A stretch of 64,000 nucleotides of DNA from Combretum micranthum (GCA_024138025.1 JAMXBD010001597.1:271172-335171), one strand, 5' to 3'. Positions 11,580 through 23,902 are shown, counted from the first letter of the stretch. Notes: a model not told the origin generated them from the letters alone. Made by a program: numbers and translations.

Positions 11580-12569
11580 TTGGAACCGTATTTTTATAAG
11601 GATTTCAAAAATATCAATTTTATAATATTCCAGGTTATAAAAATTACAGTTATAGCCTTTTCCCGTGTTTTCGTTACAACCGGTAAAGTAGATGTCTTGT
11701 CTACTATTCACAAGTACAACCTACACTACACACTACCCATACCCTACTCTTATATCTTTACAACTACGCATTACAATTTTCTTTTCCAATAAATTTTGTT
11801 TCCTAAATAATTATTACATTTATTACATTTTAATTACATAAATTACAAATTATCAAATTTCAACAACAACACACACACATACTCCCGCCCCCCTCCCCCC
11901 ATGGCCGGCGCCCCATTTTTTCTCATTTGTTTTATTTTTGCTATTTTTATAATTATCAAATTATAAGCTCCTTTTTTCTCTCTCTCTCTCCTCTTCACTC
12001 TTACAAAAATTTACAAAGGTTGAAAATCCTCTCCTCCTCTCCTCTAGCCTTGTCGTGACACACACACTCTTACACATTTTCATAAGTTTGTTTCATCTTC
12101 TTTTCTTCTTTAAATCTCCATTAAAGTGATGATTCCAAACTTTGTTCTTCCTAAATCTTGTAATGGCAAAGCTATTCTTGTGTGTTTTCCACATTTAATC
12201 CCAATGATCATATGCTAGGGACATGAAAACACTTATACAAGAATATCAAGCCATCACAAGAAGTGGATCTAGTGTTTAAAAGAGTTTTTGTTGAAATATC
12301 ATCTTGGTCATGCATGTAAAGTTGGAATCTTGCATAGATATTTATGTTCATGCCATGAAACTCATGATTCATGCATTATATTTGGTAGATCTAGAGTTTA
12401 GACATCCATATCATCTACATTTATGTTCATATGGTTATTTTGATTTTCATGCATTGATGATCATAAAAATGTAGCCTTGCCTAGGTATAAGATATGTTAG
12501 ATGGTAGATCTTCTTGTATAGAAGACAAGAAACTTGAAAAAGAAAATATTTTGTTAGAAATGCTTAGTT

Positions 12570-12995
12570 GAAAATTCGGATGATTTTGGAACCCTACTTT
12601 AAAAACCCCAAAACCACTTTAAAACGCATATTTTTCGTTAAAAAATGGAAGGTATATGTAATAGATCCCCTTAAGGAATGATTTTCATAAGTTTAGATGA
12701 GTTTAGGCATGAGAAAAATATAAAACAAGTAGTGGAGTTAGAATGAAAAATATTGAGATAGTGATTAGTAGTCAAATTCGTATTTTAGGATGATGCCTAC
12801 ATAAACACTTAGTATCCAAGCCTAGATGACATGTTTTATGAGTCAAATAGAGTCCTTAGATAATAGATATAATGAAGCTTCAATTTTTGATGCATTAAAT
12901 AAGTTTTCTCATAAAGAAAATGCAAGAAAGGGAAATTTCCAAAATTCGGATTTTTGTGAAAAGCTTGTTTAAAAACATATCTGTCAAATGAAAAA
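12570..12995 (+). repeat. Three degenerate monomers in type A LTR
   Basis: Each unit starts AATTCGGAT or AATTCGTAT, continues with a TTAAAAACC-like block and a TC-AA-C-AAAA block, and ends near a run like ATGAAGGC. Spacing is about 200 and 168 bases. Longer arrays of the same unit lie in the LTRs at 43445-47875 and 26623-32127. Confidence 0.6.
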
Positions 12996-13584
12996 TATGA
13001 ATTTCTATGCATAAATAAAGGTCATGACTAGTATAGATATTGAAAACTCATTTTTATTTAGGTAACAAGTAAATTCCAAGAATAAAATCATAAAAACCCT
13101 AGGGAATGTAAAGTTGGAAAGAATAGCTTTTATGAGTGACCATCATGGAGTTCTTAATAATTAGAAGTTCATAAGAGTTCATAATCAAAGATCATCAAAA
13201 CCACGAATATATTGAGCTCATTACATGATATTCATATTAGAAATTCATTCATATACCATCTATACATGAATCATCAACTAGGAACATTTTTATCAAATGC
13301 GAAACAATTTTTCGGAATCAGAAAAGTTACAGAACAGATCTGATCCCACTGTTCCGTGACCTTAAAGTTTTCAAAACTTGAAAGTAATACTAGAAATAGA
13401 TAGATCTTTCGAAGCAGATAGAGATCGATATAAAATTTGCGAAATTCCAAGTTAAAATGACCAAGTTATGGCCGTTTTAAGTCGGAGCTTCCGCAAATAG
13501 CGAGAATTCGTTTTGTGTAGCTTAGATGCATAGCTTGAATTAATTTAGTGATGAGATTCTTATTAGGTTGTTCTTAATTGGTAG

Positions 13585-13653
13585 GTGATCCCAAGCAAGA
13601 TGATACATTACCACCCGACTATTATTACTAAAAGACCGGCGTACCATGGCCGA
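13585..13653 (+). other. Putative LTR mini-exon (type A, 69 nt)
   Basis: Bounded by TTCTTAATTGGTAG (acceptor-like) and GTGAGT (donor-like, 13654-13659). It ends ACCATGGCCGA, so a start codon sits at its 3' edge. A further acceptor, CTTGTTGCAG, ends at 14277. Confidence 0.5.
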
Positions 13654-15515
13654 GTGAGTACTACTTCCACTCTCAATTGTTGCTTGTGATTGTATTGATA
13701 GTGGCATTAGTTGTTTAGGCAAAGCTAAAACTTGATATGCATGATGGGGTATATGGGAATTATATACTTGTCTGCTATTGATATGTGAAGTTGAATTTAA
13801 GGAATATCGAAACCGGGTGATAAGCTGCTGCTTGTTTAGCTAGAATTTATATCGATTGTCTGCGAATAATTGGTGGTCATCTAAAAGAACCGGATTAAAT
13901 TATTGTTGGACTTCAATTATAATTGAACACATTCATATCACGATGGGGATGGAGCATTGGCATTTGTTGGTTTTTCGTGATCCATAAAACGAATATGTTG
14001 GTTAATCGTGATCCATAAAATGAAATCTTATTCAGTTGACCGTGAGCTTAAATGGTGTCGTACCGCAGGATTCGTTAATTTGCTAACCCGGGATGGAGGG
14101 CGTAAGTCCATCCACATATGATTTCCGGCTGGTCATATGTTTGTTGAACTCATTTGTCTGATGCATACCATTTGATTGAATAATCACTTGCTTGTATGAT
14201 TTGTCCTAATTGTGATATGGAAGTTCTTACTCACTAAGTTAGTTAGCTTACGCCCCTATAGTTTTTACTTGTTGCAGCACGAGTTCATTTGGCTTAGGTC
14301 GAGGCAAGCCACAGCTCAGGTACTGGAGATAGGAGTTTCCCATAGAAGTTTACTTCGATTTTGTTTAGACTTCCGTTGGAAACTAAAGGACTCTGGATGA
14401 CTGTAATGGACTTAATATTATTTTGCGGGGGGAATGCCCCCTTAGACTTTGTAAAGTATATTTATGTGTTTTGGTTTATTATCTATGGCTAATGAATGCC
14501 ACATTAAACTTCTTAACTCCATTGATTGAGTATTCTATTGTCGTAAAGGGACGCTTTACATCTATACAAGACTTCCGAAGGGTTCGGATAGGGATTTCGA
14601 GAGTCTTATATAGTATGTGGTGGGCTGTTACGTTTAGGATACCCTATGGGGCGTGCCAATGGAGATAAATAGTTTAATTTGACATACTATAAGCATCAGA
14701 ATATAAACCATGAGTCCACATAATCAATTACAAAACAAATCTAGGGGCATTCCCTCTCAAAAGAATATTAAGTTTAAAAGTGGTCTTTTACAGTCATCCG
14801 GTAAGTATTAGGGTTTCCTATGGAAGTCTAAACAAAATTGGACACAACTTCTAAAGGAAACTCATATTTTCAGTACCTGCTCGGTAGAATGTCTCGACTT
14901 AGCCAAATATATGAAAACTGCAATAAGAAAAAGATGTGGGAGCGTAAGCTACACTAGCTTGGCGAGTGAATACTTCCATAAAGACATTTATTACAAATCA
15001 TTTGATCAATTTATTTATTCAACCATATGGAATGCATCAACAACATGAACAAACAAGACATATGATCAGCCAGAAATCATATGTGAATGGATTTACGCCC
15101 TCCATTCGGGGTTAGCAAATTAACGAATACTACGATACTACCGTTAAATTAATTTGTCATTTATGGATCACGGTCAATCAGCTTTCAGCCGTTTTTGGAT
15201 CATGGGTAACCAACATGCTAATGCTCTATCTCCATCGTGAAGTGATTATGTCCATGTTAATTATCAATCCAGATAGTTATCAATACCAACTTTTAGGTTA
15301 TCAACCAATCTCGCAGACAATCAATATAATATTTTAAACAAACATGAGTTAATCACCTGGTTTCGATATCTTAATACAATTTCTCAACTCATCAATAAGC
15401 ATACATAATCCATAATTCCCATCATCCAAATCTATTTTTATCTTTTGCCTCATATTCTAGTGCAACTAATCTCTACAAACACAATCAAGAAATAGAATTA
15501 TGAAGTAATACTCAC

Positions 15516-15580
15516 TCTACATAGGTACCGGTCTCTTAGTTAATATAGTCTGGTGGTAACAAATCTTGAGATCCAAATCA
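15516..15580 (-). other. Putative LTR mini-exon (chromovirus 5' LTR, 65 nt)
   Basis: On the minus strand it is preceded by TTTCATTTAG and followed by GTGAGT (plus-strand ACTCAC at 15510-15515). Its size and flanks match the other LTR copies although the sequence has diverged. Confidence 0.4.
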
Positions 15581-17218
15581 CTAAATGAAAGAAAATAACC
15601 AAATGAGTATTTCAATCATATCTAATCTATTTATTTCATAAAAACTATTAAGCTCGTAATTTTCGTCATAATGGAAATTCTAACTTAAAACGGCATAACT
15701 TAGTCATTTTAACTCGAATTTGCAAATTATATACCGATTCCTATCTACTTTGAAAGATATATCTAATTCTAATATAATATCTCAATTTTGAAAACTTTTA
15801 AGTCTTGAAAATTTCGAATCAGTTCTGTTCGGTAGCTAAACATCCATTTTGAAATTGTTTTTGTGAAGAGTTATGATATTTCTACTATTCATGCCAAATA
15901 TGCATGCAATATTAACAAGTTACTATCATGAATATAATTTTATGAGCTTCATATATGTATTTTCTTAATGATATTCTATTAGAAGAATATTTTTAGAAAG
16001 CTTCTACTTTACAAGATGTCATGAATACCTAACTTAGCAAGACTAGTTTTGTGTTCTTGACAAATCACACTTGTTTTAGGAATTTTCCTTAATAAAATTT
16101 GTTAATTCTTGATAAAATTAAGTCTTTACTATATCTATTCCTTAAGATCTTCATTTTTCAATAAAAATCCTCATTTTACACTTTGTAAACAAATGTTTAA
16201 ATATGGGCTATTCCTAGATCAAAATTTTGTAAAAATGATTTTAGGGTGATTTCTTTAAGAAAAACTCATTTGATACTTTAAAAATCAAGGCTCCACTAAT
16301 CCTATCTCCTAAGGACTTCATTTCCTTAATAAAATTTCCATTTTTGGTTTGAAAAATAGGTGTTTACACATCATCTTTTCCTAGTTATAGATTTCATGTA
16401 ACTAACATAAGACTCAAATTTTCTATCTTGTAAATATTTCTTGTTTACAAATTTCTCTTAGTAGTTCTACCATTAACTTATCAAAATCATCTCCTTGATA
16501 CCTATTCCATAAGCCCTTCATTTTTCACATAAAACTCATGTTTTGGAGTTGAAAAATAGGTTTTCAAAATATAGCTCTTTTTCCATCCGAAAATACAAAA
16601 GTTTATTTTAATGAAACAAAATTTGTTCTTGAGCTTTTTGTCTCATCTTCACAAATATCCTAACTTCAAAAAAAACATTTATTTACATCTTTGGCCATTT
16701 ATTCATTCTAAAAAATAAATGCATGAGATCTCAAATGACATGTAAATGACGATGTTTAGAAGCTAGATCTTAGTGTGATGATCATGTTAGATGCATGAAA
16801 TGAAGTATAGTATTATGATAACAATTTAGTAGCAAGATTTCTACATAAGATCATCATTATATGAACAAATATTATGATAATGACAAAAATATGTACTTAA
16901 AACATAAAATCCACAACTCGTGATGGCTTGGCATCATGTTTTAGTGATTTCACATCCCTAGCATGAAGCTTATAGGGACTTTTTGTGAATCTACACATGA
17001 ATGATCTTGCCATTACATGTTTTCATGGTGATAGTGTATATACCTATACCTATTAAGCTTGTAAGACAAGAGTACTTGAAGAAAAAAAAATGCGTATGAG
17101 TGTGTATGTGATGGAGAGGCTCACGGCAAAGGGAGAAAAAGAGAGAAGGTTTGTAATAATTTCCAAAAGTAAAAATGAAGAAAGGGAATAAAAGTGTAAA
17201 TGAGAAGGCATAGAAGGG

Positions 17219-17226
17219 TATATATA
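17219..17226 (-). promoter_or_regulatory. TATA-like box of the reverse LTR
   Basis: Minus strand CTCTCTATATATACCC, followed downstream by a pyrimidine-rich leader, as in the other LTRs. It is the likely promoter of the chromovirus 5' LTR, but this is inferred from position only. Confidence 0.4.
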
Positions 17227-17929
17227 GAGAGAGGTATTAGGGTTTGTGTGAATAAATAAAAGGAGAAAAGTAAAATAAATGAGAGGGAAATGGAAGGGGG
17301 TAGCGTCGGGAGAGGGAGAGGAAGAGAAAGAGTGTTGTGTAATTTTTCAAAATTAATTTGTGTAATAATATGTGACAATTTTGCATGGGAAAAGAAAATA
17401 GTAATGAGTGAAGTGTAAGGATGTAAGAGTAGGGGTATGGCTTGTGAGTGTGAGTGGGGTATGGGCTTTTACTTGTGAATAGTAATGAATAGTAGATTAG
17501 ATAATTAAATTATCGGTTAATAAAGAAAATACGATAGAAAGGCTATAACTGTAATTTTTATAAACCAAAAAATTATAATAAATATGTTTTTGAATTTCTT
17601 ATTAAATTCTGGTCTTAAAGAGTATTCTAGAATATTTTTCTAATTTCGAGTCCTGGGACCTGGTTTTCTTAAACGAATCTCAATCGGGTGCGAAACAGAT
17701 AATTTCCAAAAACTAATCTTTTTATCTTTTGATATATTCTTTAGAACAATAATCTAGATTAACTTTCTCTCAAACGTTCTATGGTTTTATTCTTGATGAA
17801 GTTGGACTTAGGGTTTCTAGGTTTCTTTCTATCCCTAGCTATTCTGATTTAGGGTTTCAGTTTCTGATTCCGCTCTTGAAGTCAAGCTTGGTTTATAAAG
17901 AAAGCCATGGCTTACATGAGGTGCAGGCA

Positions 17930-18494
17930 GTTGTGTAGCTATAAGATTTCCTACTTGAGGTGCTGGCATCTGTGTAACTAAAGGCTTCAATAGGGGAACT
18001 TGCTCTTCAATTCTAGTAGGATTCTGTTCTGAAGTAGGAATAGGGTTAGCTAGTTGAGGTGCTTGAGGAGTTAGTGGTGCCTAAGGAGCGCATTGTTGTG
18101 CAACAATAGTAGGGCTTGACGAAGTCGCGCCCTGTTGCACAACAATAATAGCAGCTAGACCAAGGAGGTACTAAGCAAACATTGTCATGAATTGATGGAA
18201 TTGTCTTGTGGACTCTTGCATCGATTGATTAACTTGCCTAGCATTTTCTTGCACAGTGCATAGGATCGCAGCATTGTCGGGTTGAGTGCTAGCAAGTTGG
18301 GTAACATCTTCGAGTATTAACATATAATGCTCAGCAACTTTAAGACTAGCATCGTGTTCTTGAGTCGTACCCTCAATGGAGTTAGTGGATCTCTTTCTTG
18401 GAGGTGCTATCATGCAAGTGTCAATTTTCCTATCCTTAGTGGAGTCACCAAGAATATGTGGGTAAGGCGGATACAACAAGCACTTGCATGCCAC
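17930..18494 (-). pseudogene. Gag N-terminal fragment of another Ty3/gypsy element
   Basis: Seen: minus-strand frame with APPRKRSTN near its start (a common opening of plant gypsy Gag), a Gln-rich helix-like stretch (NARQVNQSMQESTRQFHQFM), then a stop at 18171-18173. After it comes a Pro/Gln-rich tail in the same frame with one more stop, TAA, near 18081. This is the layout of a Gag N-terminus before the capsid domain. The fragment ends where the reverse chromovirus LTR ends (17897), so the chromovirus probably inserted into this gag. No capsid, knuckle or pol part of this older element is visible beyond the insertion. Confidence 0.55.
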
Positions 18495-18499
18495 GTGAG

Positions 18500-19366
18500 T
18501 ATAATGCTACACTTGATGTAAGGAAACAACATGTACGAGGATGATCAAGGGAGAATCGTATAGGAAGGAGGAGTAGGCAATCTTAATAGGTTATAACACA
18601 CTTGTGACAGGTAAGGAAGCTAAAATGCATCAACGTCACTGAGTGTAACTAATCAATCACCATTCTTGATTATAACTTGTGTTCAATTGAATAAGATGGA
18701 AATTCAATAGCATGATGATGTTTGTCCCAGATTTCACTTGTCTAAATGAGGTAAGACTAAGGGTATTTATAGAGATCTTACAGTCAATGTCGTCAGTTAG
18801 ATGAGACAGACAACCAACAGCTAGGATGAGTCCCTCTCATAGTGAATATAGATGTGGGCTCTCTTGTAGACCCGGACTCATTAAGGTCTTCATTTCTAAT
18901 ATATGTGAGCGAATCTAAGAAAGGTTAGAATTGGATAGGCCAATTTTAACCGGCCCTACTCCAAGCTTTCTATGCCAAAACTCCATTGACCATCCCAATA
19001 ACTAGGTCTAACTGTCTAAGCCCTATCACTTAACCCAGAGAGTTAAATCCAAATAAAAATTTAAGCTCAAAGCCTTTATAATCAAATTCATACATGTATA
19101 GGATTTTAGTATATTTGTGTTATGAATGTAGTATCCATAGTGGTTGCTGTTGGTGGAGCTATGGTAGTTGTTATGGTAGTGTCGATGGGTATTTGGTAGG
19201 GATAGGCTGTGATTTCAATTTTAGGTTTGAGTTTTTGTGTGGGTTTCGGAAATAAAAGTAATTGATAGAGTTAGGAGATTAGGGTATGTGTTTATGGCTC
19301 AATGTGGTCATAGATGCTGGTGGTGTTTGTTAGTGAGGTTCAGTTTGTGGTCAAAGTTTCTAGGTT

Positions 19367-19404
<38 letters not shown>

Positions 19405-21375
19405 AAGAGTCGAGAGAGGTTAGAGTCTTATTCCTTTAGAAAGAGATTAGAAAAGTTCCTTGATTGCTTGAGTAACTTGGTAGTTACAAAAGGTCAAAAA
19501 TTAGGGATATCAGTATAAAAAATATACAATTTTAATTCTTCAAAGAAGGTTAAAAGTTCAATTCTAGAAGAATTCTCCTAAAATTGATTTTTGATCTCCT
19601 CTAGAGAAAAATGAGCTCCAAAGGTTCTTAATTGTGAACACGGCCTTAAAGAAGATGATGTGTGTGAATCTCACCGCATTTGCGAAAGTTCAAACTTCAA
19701 TCTTCCTTGTACACACCAATGCCCTCATCATCTCAACTGAGCCTGTTTTTCAGTCAATTGCCTATTCAATATGTATTTACTTTCTAATGTGAATTATAAA
19801 TGAAATGGGTTGAATTGAATTAGGCCCATACCCTGAATTAAATCATAATAATACCCTCAATGTACTACAAAATCAATAATACCAATACTCATAAAAAGCT
19901 AACTTACAAATGCATATATATTATATATTATTCTACATGTGCAAACACTTATTATTTTATTGTTATTACCTTTTCTTCATTAATTTAAAAAATAAATTTT
20001 CTTATTCAATTTCTCAAATAATTTTTTTATTTATAGTTAAAATTTAAACCCACGGGTTTAAAAAAGGGTTCCTTATTAATTTTTTCTCATTTTTAATTTT
20101 ACAAATATTCCTAATTATAATCACTACTTATATATCCAAAAGAAGGAGGAGGTTCACATTTTCTAAAAATTTAATCACTAATTTTTCTCTATTTTCTTTT
20201 GTTTTTATTATTTTTAGCATTTCAATTTTTTAATTTTTTTTTATTTATTAGTATTTTTCTTATATTTACATATATATATTTTTGGGTGTCAACAAGTTTA
20301 GTGAAGAATTTAAGTTATAAAACCACAAAGAAGCTTGTTTTAGAAACTCTTAAAAATCTTAATATCTCAACATTGCTAATTCCAATGTATTATGACACGA
20401 TTAAGATCTTAATTGCAAGCTACTTAACACATTAAAGTGTAAGGTCAACAAATAAAGATAGAAAGGGAGAAATTGAGACAACCTCAAAAACCTAAGAGAA
20501 CATGAGATAGATCATGGGCAAGATTATGCCAAATCGTATTACTAAGGTTTATGCCATGTTTTTTCCCATATGTAAAATGAACTAATTACATTTGGTAAAT
20601 TATATCAAAATATATCAACAATTAGTGTAAGTTTATTTGAGGTATCAACATTTGGCAAAGTGTATTAAATAAGATATCAATAGTTAACCATTGATAGAAA
20701 ATTTTAGATATTTAATCAAAAAACTAATCCAAATGGTAAGTTGTGGTAGTCATGCAAAAGAAAGCTTGATTGCACTACATTCATTAAGTTCATTCTTTTT
20801 CATCGAATGGTAATATTCATCAACTAGTTTTTTATTGGTTAATATCACAAATGGTAGTTGAACTTTGATAAAAATGCAATTAGGAACCTGAAGTTTGGAA
20901 TTGATCAATTTAATACCTAAACTTTGAAATTAATCAATTTAGTATCTAGAAAATTTTCGTGTATGCCAATAGTACCTCCATCAAGTTCTTTCAAGTACTA
21001 CCTTATAGACATCAACCTTCACATTAATAGTTATCTTCTCTCTTGTTATCTTAACCATTTTGATTTAAAGCTTTGATAAAAGCAAACTCAATTTTCTTAC
21101 TTATTTCTTCTTAGTTTTCAAGTGAGACTTTCTCATTAACTTCAACCTCAATACTCTCTATGTCAATTATATTGTTGAAAATTTTATCAACCTTACATTT
21201 CATGACTTTCATTATAGGTTTAAGGATTCAGATTCTTATAGAATTTTCACACTAAATCCAACTTCAATCGGTTGCTCTAAAGAATCTACAATGCTAAAAT
21301 ATTTAATCTTATTAAAACCTTTATAACCTATTAAGATTTCATGCTTAAGTTTTTTTTTTCTCTCTTCCTACAAGT
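18500..21375. other. Unassigned AT-rich stretch
   Basis: I see no supported gene. It contains a GA microsatellite (19366-19419), a G-rich low-complexity patch near 19140-19330, and near 20850-20950 a repeated phrase (AATTGATCAATTTA, then AATTAATCAATTTAGTATCTAG). That phrase resembles a motif common in plant intergenic repeats. Long open frames here are AT-rich chance frames. Part may be the leader or 5' LTR of the element whose gag lies at 17930-18494, but no PBS was found. Confidence 0.5.
19366..19419 (+). repeat. GA dinucleotide microsatellite
   Basis: Nearly uninterrupted AG/GA run with a few A insertions. Confidence 0.9.
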
Positions 21376-21650
21376 ACTTGTGAAATTGTTGGTAGTATTT
21401 TTCTTAAGTATACATGAGCCCCATTACCAACACTACCATGCACAACTACCCTCGGTACACCTAAAGCTTATATTTAAGATAATTGTATTCCTATATAATT
21501 TTTCATAGTTTCATCTATTGTTTGTAATTGTAGACCTAAATTCGACATAGATTCATTCCTTTCTCCTTGATGATAATTATTTTTTCCTTTCCTTCGTCTA
21601 ATACTAACAACATTATTATGAGCTATCTTCCTAGCATACCATTGTTATAA
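21375..21650 (-). pseudogene. Possible gag-like fragment
   Basis: The minus strand has one frame open for nearly 60 codons beginning WYARKIAHNN, then RRRKGKNNYHQGERNE and LGLQLQTIDETMKN, ending at TAA near 21484. It stays protein-like past two stops. The Arg/Gln-rich make-up resembles the opening of plant retrotransposon Gag proteins, but there is no diagnostic motif. It could be chance. Confidence 0.25.
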
Positions 21651-21689
21651 TTTTATCTACCAATATATTAATATATTTTATATAACAAA

Positions 21690-22122
21690 CCATCTAATTT
21701 AGTTAAGGAACTAAGCCTTTGCAAGTAAAAGAGATCATTTGGTTATTAGTGTGTAAGGCTTTTAAAACTCATCTTTATAGCTTGTGAGTTGAGCCTAATG
21801 TGTAAAAACCCATATATTTTATTTTACTTATTATGATGGGCTATAATGAAATAAAATTATAAAGGTTATAAATAAGGTAGAGGTTCCCAATATAAGTAAA
21901 GAGAGGGTTTTCTATTCTATCTTTTCCTACGTCTCATCAGTGAGAAAAATTAAGAGTGCAAATATTACTCTAGATTAGAAGATTAAAACTCTTAAAGGAA
22001 TTAGTTTTCTTAGTGGATTCAAGTATGCTTTTGCATTTGTTTAATTTTATCCATCATGCTTCAATTTCATGCATGAGATCTTAAACTTATTCGTATATAT
22101 AAATCTGTTGATTTTTTTCAAC
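21690..22122 (+). repeat. Possible Ty1/copia LTR 3' part
   Basis: The stretch ends TTTTTTTCAACA, the usual copia LTR end, and is followed by AATGTTATTAGAGCA, a one- or two-base variant of the Met-tRNA primer site. The left boundary is not visible and no copia coding sequence follows, because a Ty3-type LTR begins by about 22395. Confidence 0.35.
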
Positions 22123-22124
22123 AA

Positions 22125-22136
22125 ATGTTATTAGAG
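22125..22136 (+). other. Decayed primer-binding site
   Basis: GTTATTAGAGCA compared with TGGTATCAGAGC, just after the CAACA end. Confidence 0.35.
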
Positions 22137-23440
22137 CAATCATATGTAAAATTAGAGTCTTCATTTAGTAATGAATCTTTTTTGATGCACACATTGCCAT
22201 GATTTGGTGATTATAAAGTTTCATGTTTTAAAGATTTAAGGCAATTTGTGCTAGACATTGTTTTCCCCCAATTTCAAGGGTTAAGGCTTCAAAAAGTAAA
22301 CATAAAACATTAATATATGTTTTAAGATTCACTGGATCTTTTAGGTTTTGGTTTTGGTATTTAACTTTAGGATTATTTTCTAAGAGTACAAATTAAAACC
22401 GAATTCTAAATAAGATCAAATAATAAATTTCTTAACCTTACGAGAATGAGAACCTTAAAAAACAAAATGGAAAATCCAGTAATCGTTCGATTCAAACCAT
22501 ACACTAAACAATTCATCAATCTGATCTCTAAAAGGTAAACCAAGACAATACATCCATTTATTATTTAATGACAAAATTATAAAACCTTAAAACCATCAGA
22601 ATTTTAGAATAAAAATTTAAAATTAATATTAAAAGTCAAGCAATCAACACATAACCCTAGACTCGATGAAATAATCTTGAGAATTGCAAAATGTTAAATA
22701 AACCACAAATATAGAGTAAAAACATAAATTTTGAACCAAAAAAAATAAATTATGACATAAACTCCTAGATTTTAAAATTTTACGAGTATTTGAAACCGAA
22801 ATTGAGACCGAATCCTAAAAGTTAACTAAGTCAACTCCAAGCCTTAGTGAAGCTAGATCCGACATTCCTGCAATTGAAACCCTAAATAGTGAAAATGAGA
22901 TAACCTTAGATTCTAGTTCAAAATTTGTGATACAACCTCAAAAGATCATATTCGTAAAAAATTCGCATGTTTCGACCCAAAAGGGATTAGTCTTCAAAAT
23001 TAAGGTTCGAACACACAAAACGATAAAAATATTCCAATAATATATTTAGACTCGTAATAATATGAGGATTCATGAAATATTAGTTTCGTAATTTTTCGAT
23101 ATCTAAAAATAGCAGATATAGCCTTTTATGTGTATTTTTTTACTATCAGTAATTTATTTGTCTTGTTTACTATTCATTATACTATTTCTATTATTCATTA
23201 CTATTCACCTCTTTCTACTTCTTCTCGCCTACCTCTTACATCTCTTAAAATTTTTCTTCCCATAAAACTTTACTATACTTTTTACTTAACTTCTCTTATA
23301 CTTCATTATATTTTTTCTACTTAAATTAATTTTTTTTCCTCTTTTCTTTCAATGGCAGCTGCTTCCTTCTTTTTCCTTTCCCTTCGTTTTCTTTTATTTT
23401 TCATCTAATTTTGCATCTTTTATTCCCTCCTTTTTCCCTC

Positions 23441-23449
23441 TATAAATAA
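23441..23449 (+). promoter_or_regulatory. TATA box of type D LTR (copy 2)
   Basis: CTCTATAAATAAC followed by a CT-rich leader with CACTTCTTACAAAC. The same arrangement occurs in the second type D copy at 40456-40463. Confidence 0.5.
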
Positions 23450-23611
23450 CTCTTCCCTCCTTCACTTCTTACAAACTTTTCTTTCACCATAACAAAACTC
23501 TACTTATTTTTCTCTACAACTTTTCTCCCTAAATTTCCTCTCAACTTTCTCTTCACAAATTTTCATCTAAACATCTTTCATTTCCATAACCATACTTCTT
23601 CACCTTTCTTT

Positions 23612-23619
23612 AGGTAAAT
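23612..23619 (+). other. Putative splice donor after LTR leader
   Basis: CTTTCTTTAGGTAAATG about 170 bases after the TATA box; exon end at 23613. The equivalent in the type B LTR (58008-58015) is AGGTAAGT. Confidence 0.35.
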
Positions 23620-23878
23620 GTCTTAAACACAAACTTTATAAACTATAGCAAAACTCTTGCCAAAATATTTTTTTTTTTTCAAATCCCTCTCCCTCTTTGC
23701 TTCATTCATCATGCCACACACACAAAAGCACCATCCAAATTGATCTTCCATCTTCAGTCTTTCATCTACTTTAGGTAAAACACTAAACCATCTATTCATT
23801 CATGTTAACATAATATGAAAAATATGTGTGTTTGGTTTCTAAATTCCCCATGAGCATATGATAGGCAATGGAATGTAA

Positions 23879-23902
23879 ATATATATATATATATATATAT
23901 AT
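23879..23902. repeat. AT microsatellite
   Basis: Alternating AT run inside the type D LTR. Confidence 0.9.

Larger units (their letters stand above)
11281..14658 (+). mobile_element. Forward solo LTR (3.4 kb), type A
   Basis: Seen: starts TGTAAACCCCG at 11281 and ends GGGGCGTGCCA at 14658 (normally GTGACA). Order inside: a 16-base palindrome near 11565, an ACCGGTAA block near 11679, pyrimidine-rich leader about 11860-12110, three monomers marked AATTCGGAT or AATTCGTAT (about 12575, 12775, 12943), the conserved block with GTTATGGCCGTTTTAAG near 13470, an acceptor/donor pair around 13585-13653, a third acceptor TTGCAG ending at 14277, and an A/T-rich tail. It resembles the LTR at 55168-62411 once that copy's nested insertion is removed. 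No internal region is attached, so I infer a solo LTR. Confidence 0.75.
2620..17897 (-). mobile_element. Decayed Ty3/gypsy chromovirus (Tekay-like), nested insertions
   Basis: Seen on the minus strand, in order: 5' LTR (11068-17897, split by another LTR), PBS matching initiator Met-tRNA (11048-11059), an extra open frame, gag with three zinc knuckles, aspartic protease, reverse transcriptase, RNase H, integrase with a C-terminal chromodomain, a polypurine tract, and a partial 3' LTR (2620-4659) cut by another LTR at its left. The order PR-RT-RH-IN and the chromodomain define a chromovirus. The RT and chromodomain wording resembles the Tekay/Del lineage, which is known for long LTRs. All reading frames carry stops and frameshifts, so the copy cannot make its own proteins. 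The right end abuts an older gag fragment, which suggests it landed inside another retroelement. Confidence 0.88.
11068..17897 (-). repeat. 5' LTR of the chromovirus, split by a forward LTR
   Basis: Seen: the LTR 3' end is at 11068 (plus strand TGTCACGCCCCGG), next to the PBS. About 213 bases follow before a forward LTR intrudes at 11281-14658. Reverse LTR sequence resumes at about 14659 (GGGGCATTCC near 14744, the complement of the block near 14434) and runs to a decayed TATAAACC terminus at 17897. The two parts sum to about 3.45 kb, close to the intruder's own length. A minus-strand TATA-like box lies at 17219-17226. The flanks of the intruder (ATACC and ATGGA) are not a clean duplication, so the join may include a small rearrangement. 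Confidence 0.65.

Noticed and set aside
14212..14400. Open frame shared by both type A LTRs (also 61891-62226) with a similar predicted peptide
   Set aside because: The similarity follows nucleotide similarity of sister LTRs, the frame crosses the putative TTGCAG acceptor, lengths differ (62 and 111 codons), and nothing resembles a known protein.
11276..14663. Target duplication around the type A LTR in the chromovirus 5' LTR
   Set aside because: Flanks ATACC and ATGGA share only the first two bases, so a duplication is not claimed even though nesting is likely.
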